NCBI RefSeq assembly: GCF_024171785.1
Contig: NZ_JAMTCK010000006.1
Location: 124,001-188,000 of the forward strand
Length of the DNA: 64,000 nt
Source: Goodfellowiella coeruleoviolacea
Lineage (GTDB): Bacteria; Actinomycetota; Actinomycetes; Mycobacteriales; Pseudonocardiaceae
Direction of reading: 5' to 3'
Shown here: piece after piece, positions 24,325 to 33,149 of the stretch
Layout of the letters: each line of letters begins with the position of its first letter
Position numbering within the stretch: position 1 is the first letter of the stretch
Program-made: the position numbers and the translations under genes
The notes under the pieces: model-generated
The model's input: only the letters and a program-made list of their open reading frames with translations
Database searches by the model: none
Told to the model about the DNA's origin: nothing

Positions 24325-25241
24325 GGCAGTGTCCCCACTCGGTCCAGGCACTCGGCGGTGAAGTCGGCGAGCGCGGCGGTGAACTCCTCAGGCCGTTCGA
24401 CGAAGGGCAGGTGGCCCACGCCGGTGAACCAGTGGGCCCGCGCGCCCGGCACCTGGCTCAGCGCGTACCGGCCGGCGGCCGGGTCCACCACGGTGTCCTC
24501 GGTGCCGTGCAGCACCAGGGTGGGCACGTCCACGGCGGCCAGCACCTCGGCGCTGTCCACCTGCCTGGTGACCAGGGCGGCGCGCACCGCCGGCGGCACC
24601 CGCAGCGCGGCGGCCAGCAGCCGCTGCACGTCGGCGCCGGGCAGTGGACTCGCCGACATCCCGGTGACCAGCTCCAGCAGCGCGGGCACGGCCACGGCCG
24701 GGTCCTCGGCCCGCGCGGGCGGCCCGGCGCGGCGCATGCTCGGGCCGATCCAGCCGCCCTGCCGGCCCCGGCCCATCTCGGTGAGCGCGCCCACCAGCGC
24801 CAGCCCGGCCACGCCGGACGTGCCGTGGACGCGCAGGTGGTCGGTGAGCACCAGGCCGCCGTAGGACCAGCCGACCAGCACGCTGGGCCGGCCGAGCCAG
24901 GCCAGCACCGCGGCCACGTCCGCCGCCCAGTCGGCCGAGTCCGCGTAGCCGGTGGCGGCGTCCGGCACGTCCGAGTCGCCGTGGCCGCGCAGGTCCACGG
25001 CCACCACCCGGTAGCGGTCGGTCAGCCGCGGGTCGGCGAGCAGGCCCCGCCACACGTCACCGGACTGGGCCCAGCCGTGCACCAGCACCAGCCCGGGCGC
25101 GTCGGCCGGCCCGGCCCAGCGCAGTGCCAGCCGGGTGCCGTCGGCCGAGGTCACGGTCGTGCGCTCGACCCGCGCCGGCGCGGCGGGCGCCGGTCCCCCG
25201 GCTGGGCTGTGCGCTGTCGGGCGCGCCTGTGCTCGGTCCAC
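24321..25241 (-). CDS. Alpha/beta hydrolase upstream of mshA
   Basis: 306 residues. Oxyanion motif [10 protein letters not shown], nucleophile elbow GWSYGG (Ser), Asp in HGTEDTV and His in GVGHLPF complete a triad. Esterase or lipase-like; substrate not readable. I place the start at GTG 25241 (DRAQARP), which has GAGGTGG 6 nt upstream; a longer frame lacks such a site. First gene of the hydrolase-mshA-ybjN unit. A role in mycothiol metabolism is possible only by association. Confidence 0.82.
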   Translation of the reverse strand: MDRAQARPTAHSPAGGPAPAAPARVERTTVTSADGTRLALRWAGPADAPGLVLVHGWAQSGDVWRGLLADPRLTDRYRVVAVDLRGHGDSDVPDAATGYADSADWAADVAAVLAWLGRPSVLVGWSYGGLVLTDHLRVHGTSGVAGLALVGALTEMGRGRQGGWIGPSMRRAGPPARAEDPAVAVPALLELVTGMSASPLPGADVQRLLAAALRVPPAVRAALVTRQVDSAEVLAAVDVPTLVLHGTEDTVVDPAAGRYALSQVPGARAHWFTGVGHLPFVERPEEFTAALADFTAECLDRVGTLP

Positions 25242-25449
25242 CGATGACCACCTCACTGGACGTTGGCCTGACTCCACCGCCCAACCCAACGCCGCCGGTC
25301 ATCGAATGCTTCCGCTCGGTGGGCCCGGTGTCCTGGAACACCCGGGGCCGGTCCCGGACACACCACCACGCTCGGCCCTGGCCGCGGCGGGTGCGGGCGC
25401 GGCCAGCCGTCCGGTTCCCCGATCGAACGACCGCTGCTGGAACCCGCCG

Positions 25450-25455
25450 TAGCCT
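25450..25455 (+). promoter_or_regulatory. -10 box of a leaderless hydrolase transcript
   Basis: TAGCCT six nucleotides before the ATG at 25462, with no Shine-Dalgarno in between. The 220-bp divergent spacer between the two hydrolase genes also holds GGTGT-N6-ACACC near 25328-25343. Confidence 0.5.
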
Positions 25456-25461
25456 CTGGCC

Positions 25462-26250
25462 ATGACACTCGCTCACGACGTGGCCGGCGCGGGGCCGGTC
25501 GTGGTGTTGCTGCACTCGTCGGTCGGCGACCGCCGCATGTGGAACGCCCAGGTCGATCCGCTGGTGGCCGCCGGGTACCAGGTGGTGCGCTGCGACTTCC
25601 GCGGCTACGGCGACACCCCGCCGGCCGAGGTGCACCGGGACGCCGAGGACGTGCGGGACCTGCTCGACGACCTGGGCGTGGCCTCCGCCGCGGTGGTCGG
25701 CGCGTCCCTGGGCGGGCGGATCGCCCACGAGGTGGCCGCGCGCTGGCCCGACCGGGTCGACGCGCTCGCGTTGCTGTGCCCCGGCATGCGCGCCGCCCCG
25801 ACCACCCCGGACATCGTCGAGTTCAGCCAGCGGGAGGAGGCGCTGCTCGCGGCCGGCGAACTCGACGAGGTCGCCGAGCTGTACCTGGACCTGTTCCTCG
25901 GCCCGGACGCCGACGAGCACACCCGCGCGGCCCTGCGCGCCATGCGCCGGCACTCCCTGGCGGTGCAACGCGCCTTCGGCGCGGCGCCGACCCAGCCGGG
26001 GGCGCCGGTGGACCTGGCCCGCGTCACCGCGCCCACCCTGATCCTGTCCGGCGCCCACGACCTGCGGTACTTCCGGGACATCGCCGCCGTCCTGGCCGAG
26101 CGCATCCCGCACGCCCGGCACGTTGCCCTGCCCTGGGCCGGGCACCTGCCCGCCGTGGAGCGACCGGCCGAGATCACCGCCCTGCTCGTGGAGTTCCTGG
26201 CCGAGGCGCGAGCGGCCCGACCGCAGACCGGGGCACCCGCGCTCGGCTAG
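25462..26250 (+). CDS. Alpha/beta hydrolase
   Basis: 262 residues. VLLHSSVGDRRMW at the oxyanion position, nucleophile Ser in VVGASLGGRIAHE, Asp in LSGAHDLRYF and His in PWAGHLPAVERP. The layout is that of 3-oxoadipate enol-lactonase/epoxide hydrolase-like proteins. No membrane segment or signal peptide, so cytoplasmic. Divergent from the mshA-linked hydrolase, convergent with the secreted hydrolase; the stop codon lies inside the shared terminator hairpin. Confidence 0.83.
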   Translation: MTLAHDVAGAGPVVVLLHSSVGDRRMWNAQVDPLVAAGYQVVRCDFRGYGDTPPAEVHRDAEDVRDLLDDLGVASAAVVGASLGGRIAHEVAARWPDRVDALALLCPGMRAAPTTPDIVEFSQREEALLAAGELDEVAELYLDLFLGPDADEHTRAALRAMRRHSLAVQRAFGAAPTQPGAPVDLARVTAPTLILSGAHDLRYFRDIAAVLAERIPHARHVALPWAGHLPAVERPAEITALLVEFLAEARAARPQTGAPALG

Positions 26251-26267
26251 CAGCCGCTCAGCCGAGC
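26241..26267. terminator. Bidirectional terminator overlapping two stop codons
   Basis: GCTCGGCT and AGCCGAGC form an 8-bp perfect stem with an 11-nt loop. The left arm includes the end of one gene and the right arm the end of the convergent gene, an economical shared terminator. Confidence 0.65.
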
Positions 26268-27430
26268 TTGTCGCGGAAGAACGAGACGATCTCGGCGGCG
26301 GCGATCCGCCGCTGCTCGTCCTCGGTCAGCTGCCGGACCGGCGCGGTGTCCGCGGTGTGGCACTGGCCGGTGGCCGGGTCGCGCAGGCCCTCGGCGTCGT
26401 CCGCGGCCAGCACCTGGCCGCTGTCCGGCGACCACTGGGTGTTGAAGAAGTTGTGGTTGGCGCCGGGGATGGTGACCGAGGAGATGTCCGGGTTGCGGCC
26501 CCGGGCGTCGGCCAGGTAGCCGGTGCCGGCCGTGCCCGTGTCCCCGTCGCAGCTGCCCAGCACCACCTTGAACGGCACGGTGGTGACCAGGTCGTCGCTG
26601 ATGTCGTCCTCGGGGTAGTGGAAGTAGACCGGGGCCAGCGGCAGCACCGCCCGCACCCGCACCCCGCTCGGCCACTCGGCGCGGTGCTTGTCGGACGCCT
26701 GCCACATCACGGCCTTGCCGCCGCGCGAGTGCCCCAGGGTGCCGACCCTGGTCAGGTCCACCCGGCCGCGGAAGTCGACCCGCCTGGGCCGGCCGGTGTC
26801 CGGGTCGGTGAACCGGCCGGCCAGCTCACCGGTGCCGGTGCTGACCAGCTGCTGCCACATGGCCAGGTGCTTGTTGACCAACTCGGCGCGGGCCGCGTAG
26901 GCGTTCATGCCCGGCATCGACGCGTTGACCGCGTTGGCGCTGATCGAGACCACCACGAACCCGTGGCCGGCGAGCTGTTCGCCCAGGTAGTCGTAGCCCC
27001 GGTAGCTGGGCAGCGCGGGCACGCCCGGCGCGCACGGCCAGCCGCCCAGGGCGGCCGAGGCCCGCTCCACCAGCTCGTCGTCCCCGGTGGCCAGGCCGGT
27101 CCGGTAGTCGGCCTCGGCCGCGCGGTCCGCGCACGTCCACCAGCTGCCGTGCAGCTGCACGACCAGCGGGTGGGCGGTGCGGCCCAGGTTCGTCGGGTAG
27201 TGCACCACCGCGGCGAGTTCCATCGGCTCGGGCAGCGACGGCGAGGTGAACACCTGGTCACCGAGGTTGTAGACCACCCTGGCGACCCGGTTCCGGCCCT
27301 GCTCGACCGCGGCGGTGGTGCTGGTCGCCGGTTCGGCGATGCCGGCCGGGGCCAGCAGCGGCTGCGCCAGCAGCGCCGCCACCACCCCGGCCGTCACCCC
27401 GAGCCGGACGCGGGTCCTGTTTCCTGGCAT
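26258..27430 (-). CDS. Secreted alpha/beta hydrolase
   Basis: 390 residues. A Sec-type signal peptide (RVRLGVTAGVVAALLAQPLL, cleavage near GIAEPA) indicates export. Nucleophile elbow GHSRGGKAVMW, Asp in VVLGSCDGD and a catalytic His candidate in PGANHNFFN. LVVQLHGSWWTC is the oxyanion region. It resembles secreted dienelactone hydrolase/PET-hydrolase-like esterases, but substrate is not clear. ATG has GAGGGG 7 nt upstream. Confidence 0.82.
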   Translation of the reverse strand: MPGNRTRVRLGVTAGVVAALLAQPLLAPAGIAEPATSTTAAVEQGRNRVARVVYNLGDQVFTSPSLPEPMELAAVVHYPTNLGRTAHPLVVQLHGSWWTCADRAAEADYRTGLATGDDELVERASAALGGWPCAPGVPALPSYRGYDYLGEQLAGHGFVVVSISANAVNASMPGMNAYAARAELVNKHLAMWQQLVSTGTGELAGRFTDPDTGRPRRVDFRGRVDLTRVGTLGHSRGGKAVMWQASDKHRAEWPSGVRVRAVLPLAPVYFHYPEDDISDDLVTTVPFKVVLGSCDGDTGTAGTGYLADARGRNPDISSVTIPGANHNFFNTQWSPDSGQVLAADDAEGLRDPATGQCHTADTAPVRQLTEDEQRRIAAAEIVSFFRDKLG

Positions 27431-27457
27431 GGGTTTCCCCTCGACGCTCGACAACGG

Positions 27458-28423
27458 TCACCTGCTATACCGCCGAGCCCGACTCCGGGTTGCACGGCTC
27501 AACCAGCGGTCCAGCACCCAGCGCAGCTCGCCGAGGTCGCTGCTGAGCACCACGTCGAAGCAGTTGTCACCGGTGTTGTCGACCATCCGCCCGAACTCCA
27601 GCACGTACCAGCTGTAGCGCCCGTGGGTGGGCAGCTCGGCGGCCGCGCCAGCCTCCTGGCCCGGGCGCTCGCCAGGCCGCGCCTGGTGCGTCGCGTCCTG
27701 GGCTTCCGGCCGCAGCACGCCGAGCCGGTGCCGCCACGCCGCGGCCTCGGCGTGCTCGCCCCAGTGCAGCGCCTCGGCCAGGTGGAACACGGCCGCGGCG
27801 TCGGCGGGGTCGAGGTGGGCGGCCCGGCGGGCGGCGGCGGTCAGCCGCGCCAGCACGTCCCGGCCGGTCGTGTCGGCGTCGTCCAGCGGCGGCCGCTCAC
27901 GCGGCTGCTCGCCCAGGTGCCAGGTCAGCTCGCTGTGGTGGGCGTCGGCCAGCAGCACGGCCGCGGCCACGTCGGTCGGGTTCCTGCTCACCACCTCGTC
28001 CAGCAGCCGGACCGCCTCGGCCTGCCGCCGGTCGAGCAGCGCCTGCCAGGCCTCCTCCGGGTCGTCAGCGCCGGCGGCCACGTCCCCGGCGCCGGGCAGC
28101 GCCCACGGGCCGGCCGCGCGCACGGTGGCGACCTGCCGCAACAGCAGCGAGGCCAGCAGCCTGGCGGCCACCGCGTCATCCGGCCGCAGCTCCAGTGCCC
28201 GCCGCAGCCAGGGTTCGGCCGCGCACACGTCGTCCTCGCCGATCTCCGCACCGGGCGGCCAGGTCCAGTCCAGGCAGCCCAGCCGGCCCAGGGTCGACGC
28301 CGCACCGGCATGCCCGTGTTCGGCCGCCGCCAGTAACAGCTCCCCGGCCTCGCCGACGCGCCCCCGCGCCAGCAACTGGCCGGCCCGGTCCACCCCGGCC
28401 TGGAGATCCTCGTCGTTGATCAT
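27458..28423 (-). CDS. TPR-like repeat protein of unknown function
   Basis: 321 residues, mainly alpha-helical with TPR/Sel1-like periodicity: LLARGRVGEAGELLLAAAEHG, PWLRRALELRPDDAVAARLLAS, AVRLLDEVVSRNPTDVAAAVLLA and AARRAAHLDPADAAAVFHLAEALH. The C-terminal part (RYSWYVLEFGRMVDNTGDNCFDVVL) differs from TPRs. No catalytic motif, signal or TM. TAGATT lies 6 nt before the ATG (28430-28435), so it may be transcribed leaderless from its own promoter, although the DUF6461-like gene upstream is only 26 bp away. Confidence 0.68.
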   Translation of the reverse strand: MINDEDLQAGVDRAGQLLARGRVGEAGELLLAAAEHGHAGAASTLGRLGCLDWTWPPGAEIGEDDVCAAEPWLRRALELRPDDAVAARLLASLLLRQVATVRAAGPWALPGAGDVAAGADDPEEAWQALLDRRQAEAVRLLDEVVSRNPTDVAAAVLLADAHHSELTWHLGEQPRERPPLDDADTTGRDVLARLTAAARRAAHLDPADAAAVFHLAEALHWGEHAEAAAWRHRLGVLRPEAQDATHQARPGERPGQEAGAAAELPTHGRYSWYVLEFGRMVDNTGDNCFDVVLSSDLGELRWVLDRWLSRATRSRARRYSR

Positions 28424-28449
28424 GCGCGGAATCTACTGACCGGCGACGG

Positions 28450-30324
28450 TCAGTCGGCCGTGCTCGCCGGCGGGGTGGGCAGCACCCGGCCGAGCCGGCG
28501 TGCTCGACCGCGCAGGTTGCGCAGGTTGCGCTCCTCGGGTGTGGCGGCTGTCCGCCGCGGTGGACCGAGGCGGTAGGCGGTGTCGGCGGCCTCGATCGCG
28601 GCCAGGTCGTCGCGGCTCATGCCGTGGCCGGTGAACCGGGCCACCGCCGTGAGCCCCTTGGCCTTGCGGTGCCGGTAGTCGGTGAAGTCGAGGTCGTCCA
28701 GCAGGGCGGCCAGCTCGGGCCCGCCCAGCTCCTGCCACGGCCCCGGCTCGAACGCGGCCACCAGTGCGCCGTCCCTGGCGAACGACAGCCGGCTCACCGC
28801 GTTGACGTTCCAGAACACGCTGGCCGCGCGGCCGTTGCGGGACAGCGCCGCCAGCACCGCCCGATCACTGCCCCGGAACCCGTTGTTCTCCACCGCGAGC
28901 ACCGCGCCACCGGTGTCGCGCACGGCCACGGCGTCGCTCATGTCCGCGAGCACCTCCGCCAGGGACACCGGCGCGTCCGGGTCAGCACCGAAGGCGCGGA
29001 GCACCTCGGCCGCGGTCAGCCCGGTGACCACGGTGATGGTGGCCGCCTCGCTGAGCCAGCTGTCCGCGATCCACCGGTGCTCGGCGTGCGGCGGCACCAC
29101 CACGGGCGGCTCGGGTTCGCCGCGCAACCGGTGGCCGAGCCGGTCGGTGCGCTTGCGCACGACCTCGGGCGCGGGCGGCGCCGCCCACACCACCAGGTGG
29201 TAGCTCTCCCGGTCGTCGCCGTCCCGGCCGTTGGCGTGCACCCGCACCCGGTAGTCGCCCGGCCACGGCGGTGTCTCCGCCCGCCAGAGCGCGGGGTGCG
29301 GCGGAGCGGAACCGGGCAGCAACGCCCCGCCGCGCGACGCTGTCCAGCTCACCTCCACGACCTCGTCCCAGCTCCGGTCGTCGATGTGCGGATCGTCGGC
29401 GGTGGGCGGGTGGTCGAGCACGTCCAGCAGCACCTGGACGTGCCCGTCGGCCACCCCGGTGCGGACCGCCACACCACCCTCGAACACCGCGACCAGCCCG
29501 TTGCCGGAGAAGTCGACCGTGTCCGGCGGCGGCCCCTCGGCCAGCGCGAACCAGTGGTCGCTGACCGGGGTCGCGCCCGAGGACCGCTGTGGGTAGCGGT
29601 ATTCGGCGCGGCGCTTGGCCAGCACGGCCTCGGCGTAGCTGGCCGGCATGGGCCGGCGCGACAGCAGCAGTGCGGCGGCGCCGAGCGCCAGGCCCACCAC
29701 CGCCGCGCTGGGCTCGACCAGCGGAATCGGGTCGGCCACGGCGCGCAGCACCGCGGTGGCGACCAGCACGGCCAGCGCCAGGTGCGCGGCGCCGTGCCGG
29801 GCGGCGACCACCTCCTCACCCCGGACCGCGTCCGCGCTGACGTCGGGGTCGGTGCCGATGTCGAGCTGGGCGGCGACGGCGGGGTGCGCGGCCACCGCGT
29901 CGACCAGGTCGGCCACCAGGTCGGCGCAGCCGGGCCGGAGGCGGTCGGCCAGCGCCGCCGCCCTGGCCGCCTCGCTCTGCCCGTTCGAACTCGCCACCGC
30001 GATGTTGCGCGGGCCGGGCGGGGGCGCCAGGGACGCGGCCAGCCCCGGTGGAACGTCCACGCTGAGCTGGTCGACGGTGATCTCCAGCGCGCCGAGCAGG
30101 CGTTCGGCCAGCAGCGCGCCCACCGAGTGCAGCGCGGTCACCACCCGCGACTCCGGCGGCAGGTGCGCGGGCCGGCGCACCGCCGCCGGCTCGGCCGCGC
30201 CGCGCCGGCCGAGCACCGCGGCGGGCGCGAGCGGAACGCGCGCCACCACCACCGGCATGGCCTCGGCCACCACCGCGGCGAGCGCGTCGACCTCAGCCGC
30301 GGAAAGACCCCCTGGACCGCCCAT
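28450..30324 (-). CDS. Large protein with central membrane segments and a DUF6461-like C-terminus
   Basis: 624 residues. N-terminal ~180 residues are helical with a SVDVPPG segment; two hydrophobic segments follow (AHLALAVLVATAVLRAVA and AAVVGLALGAAALLLS). The middle has beta-rich stretches (HVQVLLDVLDH, DYRVRVHANGRD, SYHLVVWAAPP). The last ~230 residues match the pattern of DUF6461: SWLSEAATITVVTGL, AVENNGFRG and VFWNVNAVSRLSFARDG. The family is known mainly from actinobacteria without an assigned role. No upstream Shine-Dalgarno; GATCAT sits 6 nt before the ATG. Confidence 0.65.
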   Translation of the reverse strand: MGGPGGLSAAEVDALAAVVAEAMPVVVARVPLAPAAVLGRRGAAEPAAVRRPAHLPPESRVVTALHSVGALLAERLLGALEITVDQLSVDVPPGLAASLAPPPGPRNIAVASSNGQSEAARAAALADRLRPGCADLVADLVDAVAAHPAVAAQLDIGTDPDVSADAVRGEEVVAARHGAAHLALAVLVATAVLRAVADPIPLVEPSAAVVGLALGAAALLLSRRPMPASYAEAVLAKRRAEYRYPQRSSGATPVSDHWFALAEGPPPDTVDFSGNGLVAVFEGGVAVRTGVADGHVQVLLDVLDHPPTADDPHIDDRSWDEVVEVSWTASRGGALLPGSAPPHPALWRAETPPWPGDYRVRVHANGRDGDDRESYHLVVWAAPPAPEVVRKRTDRLGHRLRGEPEPPVVVPPHAEHRWIADSWLSEAATITVVTGLTAAEVLRAFGADPDAPVSLAEVLADMSDAVAVRDTGGAVLAVENNGFRGSDRAVLAALSRNGRAASVFWNVNAVSRLSFARDGALVAAFEPGPWQELGGPELAALLDDLDFTDYRHRKAKGLTAVARFTGHGMSRDDLAAIEAADTAYRLGPPRRTAATPEERNLRNLRGRARRLGRVLPTPPASTAD

Positions 30325-30427
30325 GTCCCGATGATCGCAGCCCGCACCGACAAGAACGGGGCCGCGCGGGTGGGCCCCTGGTCCGCCACTAACCCCCTAC
30401 CGGTCAACGGTTGCCAAAAATACGAAA

Positions 30428-30445
30428 GTACGTAAACATACGTAC
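30428..30445. promoter_or_regulatory. Perfect dyad in an AT-rich island upstream of a secreted hydrolase
   Basis: GTACGT-AAACAT-ACGTAC is a perfect 6+6 inverted repeat, about 90 bp before the epoxide hydrolase-like gene and 100 bp from the divergent DUF6461-like gene. The flanking bases are AT-rich, unlike the rest of the window. A likely operator for an unlinked regulator. Confidence 0.65.
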
Positions 30446-30535
30446 TGATCTTGCCGGGCGGCGCGCCCGCACACGACCGCCGTGTCGGGGTCCGCCCGCA
30501 CTCCAACCAACAAGCCTGGGAAAGGGCGTACACCC

Positions 30536-31627
30536 ATGTCCGCTCGGCAACCGGCCGGTGGTGCGCGTCGGCGACAGCGCCGGCACCACCGGCTCAGCCT
30601 GGTCCTCCTGCTCCTCCTGGTCGGCGTGGTCGCGCTACCGGCCGGCGCGCTCACCGCGTCGGCCGCGCCCGACGCCTCCACCGCCCCGGCCTGCGTCCGG
30701 CCCGAGGTGCCGCACAGCCGCGGCTACGACGCCGCGACCAAGCACGACCGGGCCTTCAACCAGCGGTTCCGGCACTGCTTCCTGACCGTGGACGGGGTGC
30801 AGATGCACTACGTCATCGGCGGCACCGGACCGCAGACCACGGTGCTGCTGCACGGCTGGCCGGAGAGCTGGTACGAGTTCCACGGCGTGCTGCCCGAGCT
30901 GCTGCCCGGCCGCACGGTCATCGCCATCGACCTGCCCGGCATGGGCGACTCCACCGGCCAGGTCCCCTCGTTCACCAAGACCACGCTGGCGCGCTACGTC
31001 CACGGGCTGCTCGACCAGATCGGCAGGCAGCGGGACGTGCGGGTGGTCGCGCACGACTTCGGGGTCGGCGTGGCCTACGCGCTGGCCGCCCAGTACCGCG
31101 AGCAGGTGGCCGGCCTGTTCCTGATGGACTTCCCGCTGGTCGGCAAGGCACTGAGCTTCGCGCAGGTGCAGCCGCTGTCCTGGCACTTCTCCTTCAACGT
31201 GCAGAACCCGCTGGCGGAGGACCTGGTGACGGGCCGGGAGAAGACCTTCCTGACCTACTTCTTCGAGCACAGCCAGATCGGCGACGCCGCCGCGGCCACC
31301 GCCACCTCGGCGCAACCGGTGCCGGCCAGCTCGATCGCCGAGTACACCAGGGTGTACTCGCGCCCGCAGGTGCTGCACGCCGGGTTCGAGCTGTACCGGA
31401 CCTGGGCGCAGGACGAGGCCGAGAACACCCGCCTGCAGGCGGCGCCGCTGACCATCCCGGTGCGGCTGCTCACCCAGGACGGCTTCAGCGGTCTGATGCT
31501 GCCCGCGGTGCGCGCCGCCGCACCCCTGGCGACCGGCGCGGAGGTGGCCGGCGCCAGCCACTGGATGGTGGAGGAACACCCCGAGCGGGTGATCGCCGAG
31601 ATCAACGCCTTCTACCCGACGCGCTGA
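30536..31627 (+). CDS. Secreted epoxide hydrolase-like alpha/beta hydrolase
   Basis: 363 residues. Twin-arginine-rich N-terminus (RRRQRRHHR) and hydrophobic core LSLVLLLLLVGVVAL with cleavage near ALTASAAPD: exported. HGWPESWYEF is the oxyanion motif of epoxide hydrolases, the nucleophile elbow is VAHDFGVG (Asp, not Ser) and the His is in GASHWMVEEHPE. An Asp nucleophile supports epoxide hydrolase or haloalkane dehalogenase-type chemistry. ATG has AAAGGG 9-10 nt upstream. A dyad operator lies in its promoter region. Confidence 0.83.
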   Translation: MSARQPAGGARRRQRRHHRLSLVLLLLLVGVVALPAGALTASAAPDASTAPACVRPEVPHSRGYDAATKHDRAFNQRFRHCFLTVDGVQMHYVIGGTGPQTTVLLHGWPESWYEFHGVLPELLPGRTVIAIDLPGMGDSTGQVPSFTKTTLARYVHGLLDQIGRQRDVRVVAHDFGVGVAYALAAQYREQVAGLFLMDFPLVGKALSFAQVQPLSWHFSFNVQNPLAEDLVTGREKTFLTYFFEHSQIGDAAAATATSAQPVPASSIAEYTRVYSRPQVLHAGFELYRTWAQDEAENTRLQAAPLTIPVRLLTQDGFSGLMLPAVRAAAPLATGAEVAGASHWMVEEHPERVIAEINAFYPTR

Positions 31628-31668
31628 CCTCGCCTCGGCACGGGAGAACAGCACCCCGGGAAACAGCA

Positions 31669-31701
31669 CCGCCGGCCGTTGACGTGGTCAACGGCCGGCG
31701 G
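31669..31701. terminator. Strong hairpin between convergent genes
   Basis: A 15-bp perfect stem: CCGCCGGCCGTTGAC pairs with GTCAACGGCCGGCGG around the loop GTG. One of the longest perfect stems in the window. It lies 42 nt past the hydrolase stop. The next ~90 bp up to the L,D-transpeptidase stop contain ACCGGGCCGGT repeats with a 14-16-bp period (31739-31797). Confidence 0.8.
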
Positions 31702-31786
31702 GCACCGGGGTGGTTGGTTCAGGTGGGAGCGTGCGCTGCCGGCCGCACCGGGCCGGTGTTACCGGGCCGGTCGCACCGGGCCGGTC

Positions 31787-32998
31787 TCACAGGGCCGACT
31801 TGGCCAGCCACTGGTCCCAGGTGAGCAGCCAGTCGAACACGTCCGAGGTGGTGGGCATGTTCGCCTTGGAGCCGGTGATCTCCACCGGGTCACCGATCAA
31901 CGCGCTGTCGAAGTAGTCCTTGGCGTCGTGCTCCAACAGGTTGGCGCAGCCGTGCGAGGTGTTGCGCCGGCCGATGTTGGCCGCGTTGTCGTTGTTCTCG
32001 TGGATGAACTCGCCGTGGTTGGAGATGCGCACGGCCCACTTCTTCATCACGTTGGTGTACCCGTACTTCGGGTTGCTGAAGTCGCCGACCTCCTCCTTCT
32101 CCATCACCACGAGCGTGCCGTTGGGCGTGTTCAGGTCGGGGTTGTTGTCGTCGCCGTAGCTGGCCGGGTAGCTCTTGACCAGGACGCCGTCCCGGTAGAC
32201 GTCCATCTTGTGGCTGGGCGTGTTCATCTTCACGACCTGGTTGCGGCCGATGGAGAACTCGGTGGTCAGGTCGGCCTTGCCGTAGGCGCCGCCGCCCAGG
32301 GGCACGCCGTAGAGGTTGGCGGCCACGCTGACCTTGGTGTTGGCCGGCCAGTACTCCCTGGGCCGCCAGTGCACCTCGTTGGCCTTGACCCACGCCCAGG
32401 CGCCCTCCACCTCGGGGGTGGTCCGCACGGACAGCGCCTTCTGGACGGCCGCCTTGTCCTGCACCGCCTCGTCAAAGGTGATCTTGATGGGCATGGCCAC
32501 GCCCACGGTCTTGCCGTCGGTGGGGTTGACCGTGGCCCGGACCACCTTGCCCGGCGCGATCGTGGTGAAGCTGCCGGTCGACTCGACCTTCTTGCCGTCG
32601 GTGCCGGTAGCCCTGCCGGTGTACTTGTAGGTCTTGCCGTAGCCGAGGTCCTCGGCCGTGGTCCAGGTCCGGCCGTCCGCCGACAGCTCGCCCTTGACCT
32701 CCTTGCTGTCCTGGTTGGTCAGCACGACCTCGTCGAACTTGCCCTCCGCGACGGTCAGCGTCACCGGCTCGGCCACGGAGACGTCCTTGGCGCCGTCCGC
32801 GGCGCTGGCGGTGATCTTGGCGACCGGGGGCGCCTCACTGGTCACCGTCGCCGTGCCGCCCGCCGCCGCACCGCCGCCGCCGGACGAGCAGCCCGCGATG
32901 AGCGCCACCCCGGCGAGCAGCGCGGTGACTAAGCGCAGTGGCCGAGCCGCACCGCTTCCTGACCGGACGTGCCGATCACGCACTGTCGACCTCCCCAT
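31787..32998 (-). CDS. L,D-transpeptidase lipoprotein (LprQ/Ldt type)
   Basis: Forms 3-3 cross-links in peptidoglycan or anchors proteins, outside the membrane. 403 residues: signal peptide with lipobox LIAGC, two Ig-like domains (VAKITASAADGAKDVSV; VRATVNPTDGKTVGVAMPIK) and a YkuD catalytic domain with ISNHGEFIHEN and active-site TSHGCANL (Cys). C-terminal tail WLLTWDQWLAKSAL. Same position as Rv0483 (lprQ, LdtMt5) next to the SDR gene. Two in-frame ATGs; I use GRSTVRDRH (32998). Divergent from the SDR gene. Confidence 0.92.
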   Translation of the reverse strand: MGRSTVRDRHVRSGSGAARPLRLVTALLAGVALIAGCSSGGGGAAAGGTATVTSEAPPVAKITASAADGAKDVSVAEPVTLTVAEGKFDEVVLTNQDSKEVKGELSADGRTWTTAEDLGYGKTYKYTGRATGTDGKKVESTGSFTTIAPGKVVRATVNPTDGKTVGVAMPIKITFDEAVQDKAAVQKALSVRTTPEVEGAWAWVKANEVHWRPREYWPANTKVSVAANLYGVPLGGGAYGKADLTTEFSIGRNQVVKMNTPSHKMDVYRDGVLVKSYPASYGDDNNPDLNTPNGTLVVMEKEEVGDFSNPKYGYTNVMKKWAVRISNHGEFIHENNDNAANIGRRNTSHGCANLLEHDAKDYFDSALIGDPVEITGSKANMPTTSDVFDWLLTWDQWLAKSAL

Positions 32999-33084
32999 GT
33001 AGCCACACATCCCCATAATCCCCGTATCGGTTGTCCCCTGTTAGGACGTCTCAGCTGGGTACTCGGTTGGTTCCCCAGCGGCAG

Positions 33085-33112
33085 TGACCCTGGTCATACC
33101 CACTCTGGGTCA
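33085..33112. promoter_or_regulatory. TGACC/GGTCA half-site cluster in a divergent promoter region
   Basis: TGACC-CT-GGTCA (33085-33096) is a tight inverted repeat, and another GGGTCA follows at 33107-33112. The cluster lies between the L,D-transpeptidase and SDR starts (32998 and 33150). Candidate operator; regulator unknown. Confidence 0.45.
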
Positions 33113-33149
33113 ACTCGCATCGCCCGACGAGCGAAGGCAGGATCGCACC

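Noticed and set aside
28624-30435. Long plus-strand open frame opposite the DUF6461-like gene
   Set aside because: No recognisable domain and shadow composition; the minus strand carries family motifs.
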